DNA from: Branchiostoma floridae | Lineage: Eukaryota; Chordata; Leptocardii; Amphioxiformes; Branchiostomatidae | Direction: 5' to 3' | Length of the DNA: 64,000 nt | Assembly: GCF_000003815.2 (NCBI RefSeq) | Contig: NC_049982.1 | Span: 29,134,377 to 29,198,376 of the forward strand | In this document: piece after piece, positions 34,932 through 46,986 of the stretch | Layout of the letters: each line of letters opens with the position of its first letter | Numbering within the stretch: the stretch's first letter is position 1 | Made by a program: the position numbers and the translations under genes | The notes under the pieces: generated by a model | Told to the model about the DNA's origin: nothing | What the model saw: the letters and a program-made list of their open reading frames with translations, nothing else | Databases searched by the model: none

Positions 34932-36638
34932 TCAGCCTTTCAGTATGGTGACACAACCATGTCCAAACAGACCCTTGGGCATGGTCCCTACCTTCTTAAG
35001 TGACTTTTCTCGGCTATAAAGCTGCAAAACGTCAGTTGTTCCATTGTTATGATTGTCGCCACCTCCATAGATGTATATCTCCCCACCAAAGACAGTCATA
35101 CCACATATGTACATGTGTCCATTTTCAATGTGGGCTACAACAGTCCACAAGTCCTCCTGAGGCCTGTAACACAGCACCTCTGAACGAAGCCCAGCAACAT
35201 AGATACTACCATTGAGAACTGAAGCATTAATTAATATGACCTTCCACGGCATCTCCCTTGCTGAATACCATTGACAGTCTTCTGGGCTGAAGCGGTACAC
35301 TGTAGATGTTGCGAGGTCATCAGCACCACGTCCACCTATCACATATATGCTACCATCTAACACTGCAGCTGCATGTAGGTACCTTGGCTGTGGGAGTGGA
35401 ACACCTTCAGTCCACTTGTTCAGGCTTCTGTCATAGACTTCCACAACAGTTGTCAGATGTAGAGGTGAGTCGCTGGTTCTGCCACCAATAGCATAGGCTT
35501 TGCCTTGCACCACTGCCAGCTTGTGATAGTCCCTTGCCGTGTTCATAGGAGCAAGCTTAGACCATGAGTCAAGTCCTGCATGATACAGCCAAACGTCCCT
35601 GCACTGAAGTCCACCAACAGACACCACAATGTCACTTGTGCCCAAAACAGCCACAGCAAATCCATGGTCATCATTCCTCCTCATTGTGGTCAAAGAAACC
35701 CAACTGGTGCTTGATGGTGCAGAGGAGTGTGTCATCATGATGGCGTTGTTGTAAACTGAAGACTGTTCCAGTTTCTCATACCCCCCAATGACCACTACTG
35801 CCTCCCTCAGACCACTGGTATGGCGGGGACGGGTACGGGGTGACTTAACTTCTCCAGGGAACGCATAATTCCTTACAGTTTCTGTAACGACATCAGGACA
35901 GCACTTGCGCATGGCATTGCTTGCCTCCACATTGTCCATGAAGTACCTCCTGTCCATAAAGGGAAACCTAACCAGCTCCATCAGCTCTCTCATCTCCTCC
36001 TTCCTTTTCCTGGTGTCATGGTTGATCCACTTCAGGACTGACGTGTACACAGTTTCTTCTGGAGCATTAAGGTCATCTGAAGAGATGAGCTTTATGAACT
36101 GGCCCTTTGTCAAGTTAAAGAACTCTGGTGTTTGGCTGGCTACTGCAAACTCTTTCATCGCATACGACAATGCCTCCGTCTCAAGATTAGGGTTCAGCAT
36201 GCCACCTAAGGTTACAATCTTCATACAGTTTGTTACACTTAGATTGTCTGAAAGGAACTTTGTGCATGCATGACTGACTGGTGGAACTTGGAAGAAGCTG
36301 GCCGCTTCCATCAGTTCTGTAGCATTGTTCTCTGTGATGGTCACCTTTGACGTATAGGCATAGTCGACAAGAAGCTGCAAGGCACTGGGGCTGGCCTCGT
36401 GAATGGTAACCTTATGCTCCTTGCTCTCTCGATGTCCATTGCAGAACATTGCACGAAAATATCCACTGCAAGCAGCCAGTACATTTCTGTGGCATGGGAT
36501 CTCTTTTCCAGAGACACAAAGGATGACATCCACCAGCAAGTTGTCTGATCGTAGTTCCTGCAAACCCTGCAAGAGGGCGGTTGAGTGTGTTTCATGGTAG
36601 AAGTCAAGCGAAGGCAGTGTTCTCTGTGCTGCTGCCAT
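34932..36638 (-). CDS. KLHL24/KLHL6-like BTB-BACK-Kelch protein (gene D)
   Basis: A 568-residue single-exon CDS starting MAAAQRTLPSLDFYHETHST. The BTB (LLVDVILCVSGKEIPCHRNV, YFRAMFCNGHRESKE), BACK and SPRTRPR linker are complete, with six Kelch blades ending CVTILKG. Variable loops differ from the siblings: first blade YEKLEQSSVYNN, fifth-to-sixth AHIENGHMYICGM, sixth blade GGGDNHNNGTTDVLQ. The acceptor TTTTGCATTGCAG ends 12 nt before the ATG (exon from 36650). The first exon donor is at 38269, so the 5' UTR intron is about 1.6 kb. The expected role is a Cullin-3 substrate adaptor in the cytosol. Confidence 0.9.
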   Translation of the reverse strand: MAAAQRTLPSLDFYHETHSTALLQGLQELRSDNLLVDVILCVSGKEIPCHRNVLAACSGYFRAMFCNGHRESKEHKVTIHEASPSALQLLVDYAYTSKVTITENNATELMEAASFFQVPPVSHACTKFLSDNLSVTNCMKIVTLGGMLNPNLETEALSYAMKEFAVASQTPEFFNLTKGQFIKLISSDDLNAPEETVYTSVLKWINHDTRKRKEEMRELMELVRFPFMDRRYFMDNVEASNAMRKCCPDVVTETVRNYAFPGEVKSPRTRPRHTSGLREAVVVIGGYEKLEQSSVYNNAIMMTHSSAPSSTSWVSLTTMRRNDDHGFAVAVLGTSDIVVSVGGLQCRDVWLYHAGLDSWSKLAPMNTARDYHKLAVVQGKAYAIGGRTSDSPLHLTTVVEVYDRSLNKWTEGVPLPQPRYLHAAAVLDGSIYVIGGRGADDLATSTVYRFSPEDCQWYSAREMPWKVILINASVLNGSIYVAGLRSEVLCYRPQEDLWTVVAHIENGHMYICGMTVFGGEIYIYGGGDNHNNGTTDVLQLYSREKSLKKVGTMPKGLFGHGCVTILKG

Positions 36639-38268
36639 TGTAGCCGAAGTCTGCAATGCAAAAGGTCTTGATAAGTTGTATTTCTAGACACAAGAGTACC
36701 TCACATAGATAACTAAATCCAAGAACATTACAGAGATGGCAGACTTCACCCCTTCACACAGCCCAGAAAGACACACAAAGCAGACACGACAAAAACAAAT
36801 CTTCACTCCCATTCACAGTCCTAGATACATGTGTTATTGAACTACATCATATACATTGTATATGCCCCTACAGCTTGTTTGGCTTTGTACGCACTTCCAT
36901 CATGTAGTCAGTTCGGACAACTTTCTTTGACACTCCTTGCTGACACTCCAAGTGAGATGTTGGAGGTATTGGTACAGTTATTGGTTACAGAGGTCTATTT
37001 GTAGATATACTGGTCCAGACTTGAAAAACTTGACAAAGCAAACAGTAGTTGTCATTGATGATTGAGACATGAATAAACAGTAAACAGAATGTTATCAAGG
37101 CTTCGTGTGTCCTATGCAAAGAACCTGTGAGAATCTCAAAACAAAGGTGGTGCTAATTTCAATGCATAAATAAATGTTTTCATCTTTTTTTCAGTGCTAC
37201 ATTATTATTCTTTATTTAGATTGAGACTAAGTAAAATAAATTAATAGTTTGAGTGTTAGTCTATTCACAACTGTACAGCAACTGTAATTGGTACAATGAT
37301 ATTCAGGATCTTGGTCCTGTACCTAAATTATTTTAACAGTATTGTAACCGATACCCAATACCGGTACTCATGTTATAAATTAATTCTTCGGTGGAAGTAC
37401 AATTGCTAGTAGTAGTACATATATGTTGTAGGCAAAAACATGAATGAAGGTTAGCATATCCTTTTTCCCTGAGGCATAAGTGGCCTAGGAAAACCAGTTC
37501 ATCATGACAATAGCTACACTCAATGAGTCAATCTCACACTAAACCTGAAATGTCTGCATAACAATGAAAAGCTAGGCAAAATAGGCACTATTATATACAA
37601 AATAAACTTGGTGCAGCAATATGTATTACTTACTACTGGTATAACTTTTAAATGACATTATCAAAAAACCAAAGTTTGAAATAATACAGTATCATCATCA
37701 TCATCATTGCGGGCTGCTTATGCGGACCAGGTCCACCCTCTCCTTCCAGACGTCTCTGTCCCCCATACAGTATAATCTCTCCAAATTTCTCATTACTGGG
37801 TGTTAAAACAATAAGAATATTTCTACAATACATGGCATACAGCAGTTCACAAGAAATGAACAGGTTTGATAAGACTGAAGTAACAAGAAAGGTTTTAATG
37901 TGCACATAACATTTATCCATCCACAACAAGTACAACTAAGCACCCATCATCGCCATGGCAAATTATGTCGTTTTTTACGTTACCACTCTTGTTTCCTGTT
38001 GTTGTTCGCCTTTTTGTGCCTGTGGCCCAAAAGTGACAATTTAACTTGCCGGTTCAGTAGCAGGAAATATTCTTACAAGGAGGGGTACTAGCCCTTCCCT
38101 CTTTTTTCCACTGCGCAAATAGAAACAGCGAGTGTATAATTAGAATCAGATGGTCTTCTCAGACGAAATTTTCCTGACAGAAATCGGTTCCTCTTTCCTC
38201 TCAGTTTCGAGATAGGCTCTGTAAATATTGACACAGCAGTTCTGGTAGCAACGACTGTTCATCCTTAC

Positions 38269-38375
38269 CTGATACCGTAGTGGTTCTTGCCTGTTTCCTG
38301 GGAATTATGAAGCTACGCGCCCGCGCAGAAGACCTGATCTTCACACGACCGACTCTCCTCTGTCAGACAGAAAAG
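38269..38375 (-). other. Non-coding first exon of gene D
   Basis: The donor GGTATCAG|GTAAGG lies at 38269/38268, below the promoter block, in the same layout as genes A and B. Confidence 0.55.
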
Positions 38376-38406
38376 CGCGGGAAGCTTCCCCAGAGGTCAA
38401 AGGTTA
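38376..38406 (-). promoter_or_regulatory. E2F + DR1 composite promoter block, gene D
   Basis: CGCGGGAAG at 38376-38384, 9 bases, then AGGTCA-A-AGGTTA at 38394-38406. Confidence 0.65.
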
Positions 38407-38659
38407 TTGGGATGATAGAAATCACGGAATGGGGGTAATAGATCGTGCAATGTAGTAGTCTTTCTCCATAAATATGACAAAAAAAGGAAAATAAAAATCA
38501 TTTGCTTTATTACCCTTGTATATTGTCTTTTCAATCAACTTTGTAGGCATAGATAGATAGATTGCACTTCCAGCTTACCCTCTCGGAGTAGAATGTACCA
38601 ACGTTGAATATAGACTACACCAAGTAACGAAACAGGGGTGTTTTGCAATATTCTCCAAG

Positions 38660-39300
38660 CAGAAGTTAGGTCGTGTGGATTGTTATTATTTCCATGAAAA
38701 ATGGAGATATAGTTTTGGGTGTGTCTGTCTGTCGGTGTGTCTGTGTGCGTGTCTGTCTGTCTGTGTGCCCGCATTTTTGTAGTGAGCATAACTCAAGAAC
38801 CTCTGGATGGATTACGATGATATTTAGTTTGTGGGTAGGTGTTGGGAAGAAAAGGCCAAGGTCAATTTTGAGCCCCCTGGTATGTGACCTTGGTACTACA
38901 GCGTTTTTTTTTGTATCTTTTGAACTGGATGTGCTATGGTCTTGATTTTTTGATGGCAGATAGCTTGTGACATAAGAGATATGTGGTGTATATTTAGGCC
39001 CCCTAGCAGGTTGCTCTGGAACTGCAGGGACATTATTATCAAAATCTTATAACTGAAGAAGGAAAGGGCAAATTTACATGATATTTGGTATGTAGGTAGC
39101 TTAGACAGAGCTGCACATCATAAAGTGCAAATTATGCAAACTGACACTTAATTTGCATATTTAATGAAGAAAATCTGTATTTGGAGTGTTTCCTTTATAG
39201 AACTCAAATACATGTATTATATGTAATTTGTGGCAGCTCGAACATTAGCAGATACCAATTATGCAAATACGTCCCTAATTTGCATAATTAATGTAAAAGT
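38660..39300. repeat. Interspersed monomer repeat (TGTCTG-headed)
   Basis: Starts with CATGAAAAATGGAGATATAG and TGTCTG runs, then phrases of the order AACTCAAGAACC, GATGATATTTAGT, CAAGGTCAATTTTGAGCCCC. These phrases recur once more in decayed form further on. The reverse complement of 10497-11440 shows the same order. The function or class of the repeat is unknown to me. Confidence 0.5.
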
Positions 39301-39305
39301 GCCAC

Positions 39306-39306
39306 A

Positions 39307-39341
<35 letters not shown>
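39306..39341. repeat. (AT)n(GT)n microsatellite
   Basis: Alternating AT run passing into a GT run. Confidence 0.9.
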
Positions 39342-39519
39342 GTAAATGATTGGACAATCAACATAGTGACCAATGTTAAGTTATTTGCAGTTGCACATAA
39401 CTAAGCATAGATTATGTAAATGTGGAAGTCATTTACATAATCAGACTATTTCATGGAGATATGAGGTCTCCGAACTCTTGTTGTTATTGGATGGGCCTAT
39501 AGCTACTTCTCTTTACTCA

Positions 39520-40185
39520 CAGCCAGGATGGGCTGGATCCGCCCAGGAATCAGGACGATTCGGACCTTTACCGACTCGGCCCTAACAACTCGGGCCTATA
39601 CTTTGGTCAACTCGGTCCTAAGCCCAACACCCTGGTCTACTTAAAAATAAAATTTTAGGAATACGCCAGGCTTGTGCTGGAGTTCATAGACGTTTAGTTT
39701 ACGCTTGTCGCGGACATATATATTGGCGCAAATAAAGACGGCACATCAGACTAGTCCATGTTCTCACCAGTTCGGTAATTTTCTTTTATTAACCTTCATG
39801 TATTCTAACGTTAAATAGACATCGGGTGTTATATGGTGTTGCTAAAACCACAAACTATCAATGAACTTTGCTTGATAATTTCACTATGATAGTAAGTGAA
39901 CAGGGACGTTTTAAAAGTGATTAGTCACTGACGATTCTTGGAACACCCCTCGTCCCGATATAGTGGTTACACCCACAGTAAAAATGTCCAACATGACGGG
40001 GCAAACATTTTGTCTTTTTGTCAGTAAAGTTATATTCTGATGATATAATTCAAGTTCAGATCTATGCAAGGTGCTGACTGGAGTTTTTACGTAGGGCCGA
40101 CTTGACCAGGGTGTAGGTCCGAGTCGACCAGAAATTGCTAGGGCCGAGTTAGTAAAGGGCCGAAGTGTCCGACTGGGCTGGATTG
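39520..40185. mobile_element. DNA element with long TIRs built of ACTCGGCCCTA repeats
   Basis: The left part (TTTACCGACTCGGCCCTAAC, ACTCGGGCCTA, ACTCGGTCCTA) is matched in reverse complement by the right part (TTAGTAAAGGGCCGAAGTG, TAGGTCCGAGTCGACC). Arms are about 100 bp and the total about 665 bp. The ends GGGCTGGAT and a matching inverse lie at both sides. No target duplication is resolved, and the superfamily is unknown. Confidence 0.55.
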
Positions 40186-40621
40186 CGAGGGGCTTTATCG
40201 GCTCGTTCCCTCTAAAAATCGCGGCCACTACCATTAAATCCCCCGACCCAACCTCTGCATGGAGAATAGTTTTGCAACTCTATGCACAATACCTTCAAGA
40301 AACGTTTTAGACCTATCAACGCATACACATGGTTCACGTCACGGTCAAGAAAAAAATTTAGACCTCTATAGAGTCGCTCTGATAAAGTCCTGTGCCTATG
40401 CACTTATATACATGATATAACGTTACATGGTCGCGTCAACTTCAAGAAATATTCTAATGGTCTTTGAACCGGTCGACAACGTTAAAGCCATGCGCCAAGA
40501 TCTTGCAAGCTCCATAGAGCTGGCTCCATGCACGATGAATGCAAATACATGGTTCATTGTCACACCTTCAAGAAATATCATCACGATGGAGGAGATAAAG
40601 TCAACGCTTTAACGGCGTGTG

Positions 40622-40633
40622 TATGCCTCTGTT

Positions 40634-40697
<64 letters not shown>

Positions 40698-40839
40698 CGC
40701 GCGCGCCTGTGTGTGTGTATGTGTGTGTGTGTGTGTTCGTGTGTCCGTCTTCCCCCTCCCCCCCCCCTCTCTCTCTCTCTCTGTGTTCGGGTGTGTGTGT
40801 GTTCGTGTGTTTGTCAGCCTGTTTGTCTCTCCCTCCCCC

Positions 40840-40876
<37 letters not shown>

Positions 40877-40935
40877 CGTGTGTCTGTCTGTCTTCACCCC
40901 TCCGTCTCTCTCTCCCTCACACACACACATACGTG
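40622..40935. repeat. Long (GT)n / (CT)n microsatellite cluster
   Basis: Several GT, GC and CT dinucleotide runs. Open frames reading poly-Cys/Val across them are artefacts of the repeat. Confidence 0.95.
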
Positions 40936-41284
40936 TCAGTATGTGGGTATGGAGGTCACTAAACTCCTTTGTGTCTGACAGGCATAAAAAAATCTACATG
41001 TATTGTTATCTATGCATCTATGGATGTACATGTGGAAAGCTACTATGCTCTACTATTACAATGTCGAACTGGTCTCGCCCTATCATAGATTAGCAATAAC
41101 TCAGTAGATTTTATTTACACATGCCCAAATGATTGTTGTAAAGTTTACAGTTGGGCTTTTTAGGCATGAATAGGATAAATCCGACAAAACAAAGCAAAAC
41201 AAACACCGAAAAAACATCAAAGCTGATTCTTCTTACGCAATTAAGTCAAGGCATAATTTTCCAAACAAAACAGTCAACATCGAC

Positions 41285-41410
41285 GATACGTATGTAATTG
41301 TCGTACCACTCCTGTAACACCATCAAATAGGATGATACTCCCATCCTGTCTATGTTTATATTTTAATACCAATAGTGAGGAGAAGTGCACGAAAGTGTTT
41401 TACAAGCACA
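41285..41410. other. 3' block remnant of the KLHL pseudogene unit
   Basis: CACCATCAAATAGGATGAT and CTCCCATCCTGTCTATG match the shared 3' block, so the pseudogene unit kept its far 3' part while the Kelch half was lost. Confidence 0.5.
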
Positions 41411-41584
41411 TGAAAATTAAAGGTAAATTTATCCATATAGACCTTTTAATGCCGCAGATGAAGTAGGTTCTTATACAGTGGGTCATGCGACGGTTGGCCT
41501 ACAAAGCCACAGACTTTGTCAACCGCCACAATGCCATGCAGAACGCTACCATAATCTGTGAAGATGGAAGGATGCCTACTTTGT

Positions 41585-41690
41585 GCACGGTATATTATTG
41601 GGGAAGCGTGACAGGATTCTAGCCCAGGACATCTGGGCTGTGGGCCAAAAGGCTTGCAGTTACTCCACACGACCTCACCTATCCATGCTA
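41585..41690 (-). mobile_element. Possible tRNA-derived SINE
   Basis: Minus-strand GGTCGTGTGGAGTAACTGC and GGGCTAGAATCC have the place and shape of the A and B boxes in the SINE at 12400-12612, but are less conserved. It lies where the Kelch part of the neighbouring pseudogene is missing. Confidence 0.35.
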
Positions 41691-41848
41691 AACTACAATA
41701 CATGCACAGTACTTGGACAGCTACATATGCATAATTTTCTATGTGCATATGCTATTATGATGCACCATGCATATGGAGATTAGAAATATTACCGGGACTT
41801 TGAAACGAAAACACAAAGACTTTTTTAAACTGCACTAAAGCAAATGCA

Positions 41849-42348
41849 CTAAAGTGTTTCGTTGACTGCTGTAAACTCTTTCATGACGTACGACAAAGCA
41901 TTGGTCTCCAGATGGTGGTCCATCAGCATGTTCGCCACGTTTATTCTCTCCAGACAGTTTGTGATCCATAGGGTGTCCGAGAGGAACGTTGTGCAGGCAT
42001 CCTTGACTGGTTCAAACTGGAAGAAGCTGGCCCCTTTCAACAGCTCTACAGCGTTGTCCTATGTAATGGTTACCCTTGACGTGTAGGCGTAGTCAACAAG
42101 AAGCTGCAAAGCACTGGAACTGGCCTTGTGAATGGTAACCTTATATTCCTTGCTCTCACGATGCCCATTGCAGAACATTGCGCGAAAATATCCACTACAA
42201 GCAGCAAGTACATTTCTGTGACATGGGATCTCTTTCCCGGAGACACAAATTAAAGGACGACATCTACCAGCTGTTTCTCCGATCGCTGTTCCTGCAAACC
42301 CTGCAAGAGGGCACTTGCGTGTGACGGCTTTGGTGAAGATGTCGCCAT
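41849..42348 (-). pseudogene. KLHL pseudogene, 5' half only
   Basis: The ATG region (MATSSPKPSHASALLQGLQE, start at 42348) is followed by BTB and part of BACK and ends at FTAVNETL. All Kelch blades are gone. A four-base insertion after the codons for VDVVL shifts the frame and brings a stop, and a Glu-to-stop change (GAG to TAG) falls after VTIT. FFQFEPVKDACTTFLSDTLW shows that it derives from a gene C-like copy. Upstream sequence also matches gene C's intron. It is certainly not a functional BTB-Kelch gene, and a short BTB fragment is the most it could make. Confidence 0.9.
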
Positions 42349-42744
42349 CGTAGCCTAATTCTGCCATTCAAAATAATTTCTTTCTTAGAAAGAATGCCTG
42401 AATAAGTGCGAAAGAATGCCTGAATTCAAATCTGTTTACATAACAGATAATCAGGTGGAAGACACCACCCCTTTATGTAGGATAAAAACTGTCACACAGG
42501 ATAACACAGGAAAAGACTTGTTTACTATGAACGGCATTGGCTGACTTGTGTATCTGAAGTAGCAAGTGCACTGTGGTATCTGCCTATTTATTTTTCTAAA
42601 TCCTAGTTATGAATGTTTATCTCACAAAAGGAATAAAAGTAGTTTAGATCATACTTTCCATTGTTATGAGTTGAGCGTGATCTCTGCAAGCTTCATTGTT
42701 AACTTATTTTCCTATGTATATTAAATGATGGATGGACCACATCT

Positions 42745-42900
42745 TCGGACGGGGCTGGGTTTTTTTGGGGGGGAGGGGGGGGGGGGGGCGTTGGTCCGCG
42801 ATTTTTAACGTTGGCCATGTTCTCTCGTGCCGGGAAAGGCAGTTTGCCGAGGAAGGGACTTTGCTGTGAAAGGGAGTTTGCCGTGATAGCGAGTTTCTAC
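42745..42900. repeat. Truncated copy of the 6582-6773 foldback family
   Basis: A G-run, then GGTCCGCGATTTTTAACGTT, then GGCAGTTTGCCGAGGAAGG and two further GTTTGCCG/CTTTGCTG phrases, in the same order as at 6620-6730. The right arm is missing. Confidence 0.55.
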
Positions 42901-43204
42901 CCTTTCCACATTCTCTCGAATACTGTAGTACTTACACAACATTCAGGTGATAAATGCAACGAACACTTTGTAATCTTGACGCCATGACGTGTGAAAGTTA
43001 AGGATATACAGTGTCAACACTGAAAAGGTAGCTTTCCAGATCCCCGACATTCTGGGTGAGGCCCAGTGTTTTAAAGCCTTGTGGAAAAGTTATTAAGTAA
43101 TTTTTGGCAGTCAACTGACTTTCTACGTTCTGTCGAGGAGTTATAGTATAAAATTCAAGTAATAAGAGTAGCGCACACTTTGTAATCTTGACCAAGGCGA
43201 GAGA

Positions 43205-44283
43205 AACACACACACACATCAGGTACGTTTTCTTCAACAGAACTTTGATGGTCAATTGCACCTGCAACATAACTACATCAAAGTGTAAGAATTAGAAACG
43301 TACCACTTTGCGCCAAACGTGCCATCATAAATGGGATGATACACCAATCCTCCCATCACATTCCAATCTCTATATGTTCCTTTAATACTAATAATCAACA
43401 CTGGAACATGCCTGTAATACAAAGTCGTCTATCCATGGTTAAGTACAATGTTACAATGTTCTTGCACAAAATTACTGGGTCTTTGAAACAGTCTATCTGG
43501 ACCTGAACTTAAGAAATCACTCCTAATTATAAATTCAACACTGACCACTGCAGGATAGATTATCACATTAAGTACAGTACACTGTACTCACGCTACTAAC
43601 TGTTAACAACAGATAAGCCATTTTTTCTTTAAACTAAGTGGACTAACAGCCAAAAATAGCCGATCTGGCAACTTCAATACATACTCATGGAATGTAGTAT
43701 CAATATCGATAGTAATGTAATATGTAACAATGTTCTGTCCTAGACATGATAGGCACAATGAACAAATGTTACTAAAATATAGATTTAAGTGTTTCCTAGT
43801 GATTATATAATTTGTACAGGATATATTTGTAATATTTGTAGAATTAAGCATCAATCATGATAACTAATGTATGATATTGAAATATCTTACCTTAGACATA
43901 ATAGGCATAATGAACAAATGTTAGTAAAAGAGAATTCATGGTGAAAATACATTGAATATGTTGCTGCACTAAATATTTGAACGTGTTATCAAAAAGGATC
44001 ATATACCGGTACTTTATGCTTTCATTTCAGCCGAGTGATGAACTCTTACAAACTACATGAATCCCTTTATGATTTTATCATACATTTTCTTCAAGATCCT
44101 GACGTTCTACATAAACAGAATCATCTACTACTACGATCTTAGTAACTTTAACATGATGCAAGTTGCCAACGTCTATTGACACAATGTTGGTCCCATCTAA
44201 TAGGCAACAGTCTATTTCATATTACAGCAGGGGTTGCTAGGGATGTCTTGGAAGTGCAGGGTACTGTGCTGTACCTCAAGTCC
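43205..44283. other. 3' block of gene E
   Basis: Contains TTCAACAGAACTTTGATGG, CATAACTACATCAAAGTGTA, ATAAATGGGATGAT and ACAATGTTGGTCCCATCT in the array order. No other gene. Confidence 0.6.
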
Positions 44284-45986
44284 TCAACCCTTCAGTATGG
44301 TGACACAGCCATGTCCCAACAGACCCTTGGGCATGGTTCCCACCTGCTTAAGTGATTCGTCTTGACGATCAAGCCACAAAACGTCATTTGTTCCATTGTT
44401 GTTTTTCAAGCCCCCATATATGTAAATTTCACCACCAAAAACAGTCATACCACAGCTAGGTAGAGCACCGGTGTTGGCTACAACAGTCCACAAGTCCTCT
44501 CGCGGCCTGTAACACAGCACTTCTGAAGGAATCCCAGCAACATAGATACTACCATTGAGAACTGAAGCAGTAATATTGCTCGCCTTGTTCGGCATGTCGC
44601 TTGCTGAATGCCACTGACAATCTCCTGGGCTGAAGCGGTACACCGTAGATGTTGCAAGGTCGTCAGCACCACGTCCACCTATCACGTATATGCTGCCATC
44701 AAAGGAGGCAACTGCATGCAGGTACCTTGGCTGTGGGAGTGGAACACCTTCAGCCCACTTGTTCAGGCTTCGATCATAGACTTCTACACCGGCTGTAACT
44801 TGTCTGCGTCTGATTCTGCCACCAATAGCATAGGCTTTGCCTTGCACCACTGCCAGCTTGTGAAAGTCCCTTCCTGTGTTCATAGGAGCAAGTCTAGACC
44901 AGGAGTCAAGTCCTGCATGATACAGCCAAACATCCCACCAACACCCACCAACAGACACCACAATGTCACTTGTGCCCAAAACAGCCATTGCAAAACCACG
45001 GTGGATATGCCTCTCACTTCTGGTCATAGAACCCAGCTGGTGCTTGATGGTGATGAGGAGTGTGTCATCATGGTGGAGTTGTTAGAACCAAAGGTTTCTT
45101 CTCCATTTACCAGTTCTTCTATTCCCGCAATGACCACCACTGCCTCCCTCAGACCACTGGCACGGCGGGGACGGGTGCGGGGTGACTGGACCTCCCCTGG
45201 GAATACATGATACTTCTGAGTTTCTAACACAATATCCGGGCAGCACTTGCACAAGGTCTTGTCAGGCTGTACCTTTTCTATGAAGTACATCTTGTCCATG
45301 AAAGGAAACCGGACTAGTTCCATCAGTTCTCTCATCTCTTTCTTCCTCTTCCTAGTGTCATGGTTGATCCACTTCATCACTGACATGTATACAGTCTCTT
45401 CAGGAGCACTGACATTGTCTGATGAGATGAGCTTGATAAGCTGATCCTTTGTCAAATCGAGGAACTCTGGTGTCTTGCAGGCTGCTGCAAACTCTTTCAT
45501 GGCATACGACAATGCATCTGTTTCCAGGTTGGAGTTCAGCATGCCACCTAAGATTACCACCTTCATACAGTTTTTGATACTTAGATTGTCTGATAAGAAC
45601 TTTATGCATGCATCCCTGACTGGTGGAACCTGGAAGAAGCTTAAGCTGGCCCCTTCCATCAGTTCTGTGGCATTGTCCTCTGTAATGGTCACCTTTGACA
45701 TGTAGGCGTAGTCAACAAGAAGCTGCAAGGCACTGGAGCTGGCCTCGTGAATGGTTACCTTATCCTCCTTGCTCTCACGATGACCATTGCAGAACATTGC
45801 GCGAAAATATCCACTACAAGCAGCGAGTACATTTTTGTGGCACGGGATCTCTTTCCCAGAGACACACAGGACGACATCTACCAACAGGTTGTCTGATCGC
45901 AATTCCTGCAAACCCTGCAAGAGGGCGCTTGATTGACTATTATCAAAGAAGTCTAGTGACGCCGGTGACCTCTGTGCTGTTGCCAT
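44284..45986 (-). pseudogene. KLHL24/KLHL6-like gene E with one-base frameshift
   Basis: The upstream frame (45024-45986, 320 codons) starts MATAQRSPASLDFFDNSQSS and covers BTB, BACK, SPRTRPR and the first blade. The downstream frame (44284-45027) holds the other blades to CVTILKG. Where siblings read GGGTTCCTATG, this copy reads GGGTTCTATG near 45027, one C fewer, so the first frame ends at TSWVL-stop and overlaps the next ATG by ATGA. Everything else is intact, including a two-residue insertion in BTB (GASLSFFQVPP), the acceptor 12 nt before the ATG (exon from 45998), the first exon (donor 46899) and the promoter block. It may be a fresh null allele or a sequencing error. A BTB-BACK-only protein would result if it is real. 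Confidence 0.8.
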
Positions 45987-46898
45987 CGTAGCCTAATTCT
46001 GCAAAAGAACACAAGCTTCAATTAGATTCTATGTCGCTTGCCAAAGAGCACATGAGCACGCTCGCCCCTGAAAATTTTGAAATCTTGTCCATCTGAAATG
46101 CTATTTCCCTCGTTTGGAGGGGAGGTTTTAGCTTGGTTCCACAACACCCCCCCAACCCCAACTTTATTTTTCTGCAGCATGTGTTACTGCTAATGTAAGG
46201 TAATGGCAGGCTTGACATCTTTACGTAGCTTAGACGCTCACACAAAGACACAACTAAATACCTTTGCTGTAGAATTCCGGGAATTCTTGGCATTCAGACG
46301 TATAAAATACACTGTAAGGCTAGCCCCTAAGGCGCCGCCAAAAATAATTTGCACTTCAACGCAAACATAGTGCAAAAATATGCAGACTGTCATAATAACA
46401 ACTCATAACCATATCATTAAGAAAATTCTAACTAACAATTTGAATTACCGGATGTTTTCTCCAGTTATCTATGGCTGAAATATGTACTTTTCTACTCATC
46501 TCCTCAAAAATATTTAATATAAATAAACGGTTCAGTTATCATGGGGGTGTGGGAGGGGGGCAGTAGCTGACAGTTCTAAAGAAGGGAAAATGTTTTAAGT
46601 TTCGGCCCGTCTCAATAGTTGTCAAGGGAAAAGACAACATATCGAAAGACTGCGGTGAATAATTTTCCCCACTCATCCTTTGCGAAGTCTCTCTTTGTCT
46701 CTGACTATAACTGGTAGAACCAGGTGGTCTTCCCGGACAAAAATTATTTGTGACAGAAATCCGGTGCCGAGTTGTCCTGATACCAAATCCGGTACCATAT
46801 GCAGTGACCAATCGTTCTTCTCAGTGCCAAGATACACTCTGTCTATGATGATACAATGGTCCTACTTTACTAACACATGTAGCAAGACAGTTCCTTAC

Positions 46899-46986
46899 CT
46901 GAAACTGCTCCCGTTTTCAGAATAAAGCTCGCTGGGGACCTGTTGACGATCAGCGCGGTCAGAAAGTGCAGATGACACTAAAAAAG
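46899..46986 (-). other. Non-coding first exon of gene E
   Basis: The donor GTTTCAG|GTAAGG lies at 46899/46898, below the promoter block. Confidence 0.55.

Noticed and set aside
40528-41093. Three overlapping poly-Cys/Val ORFs of 119-158 codons
   Set aside because: They are translations of GT/CT dinucleotide repeats.
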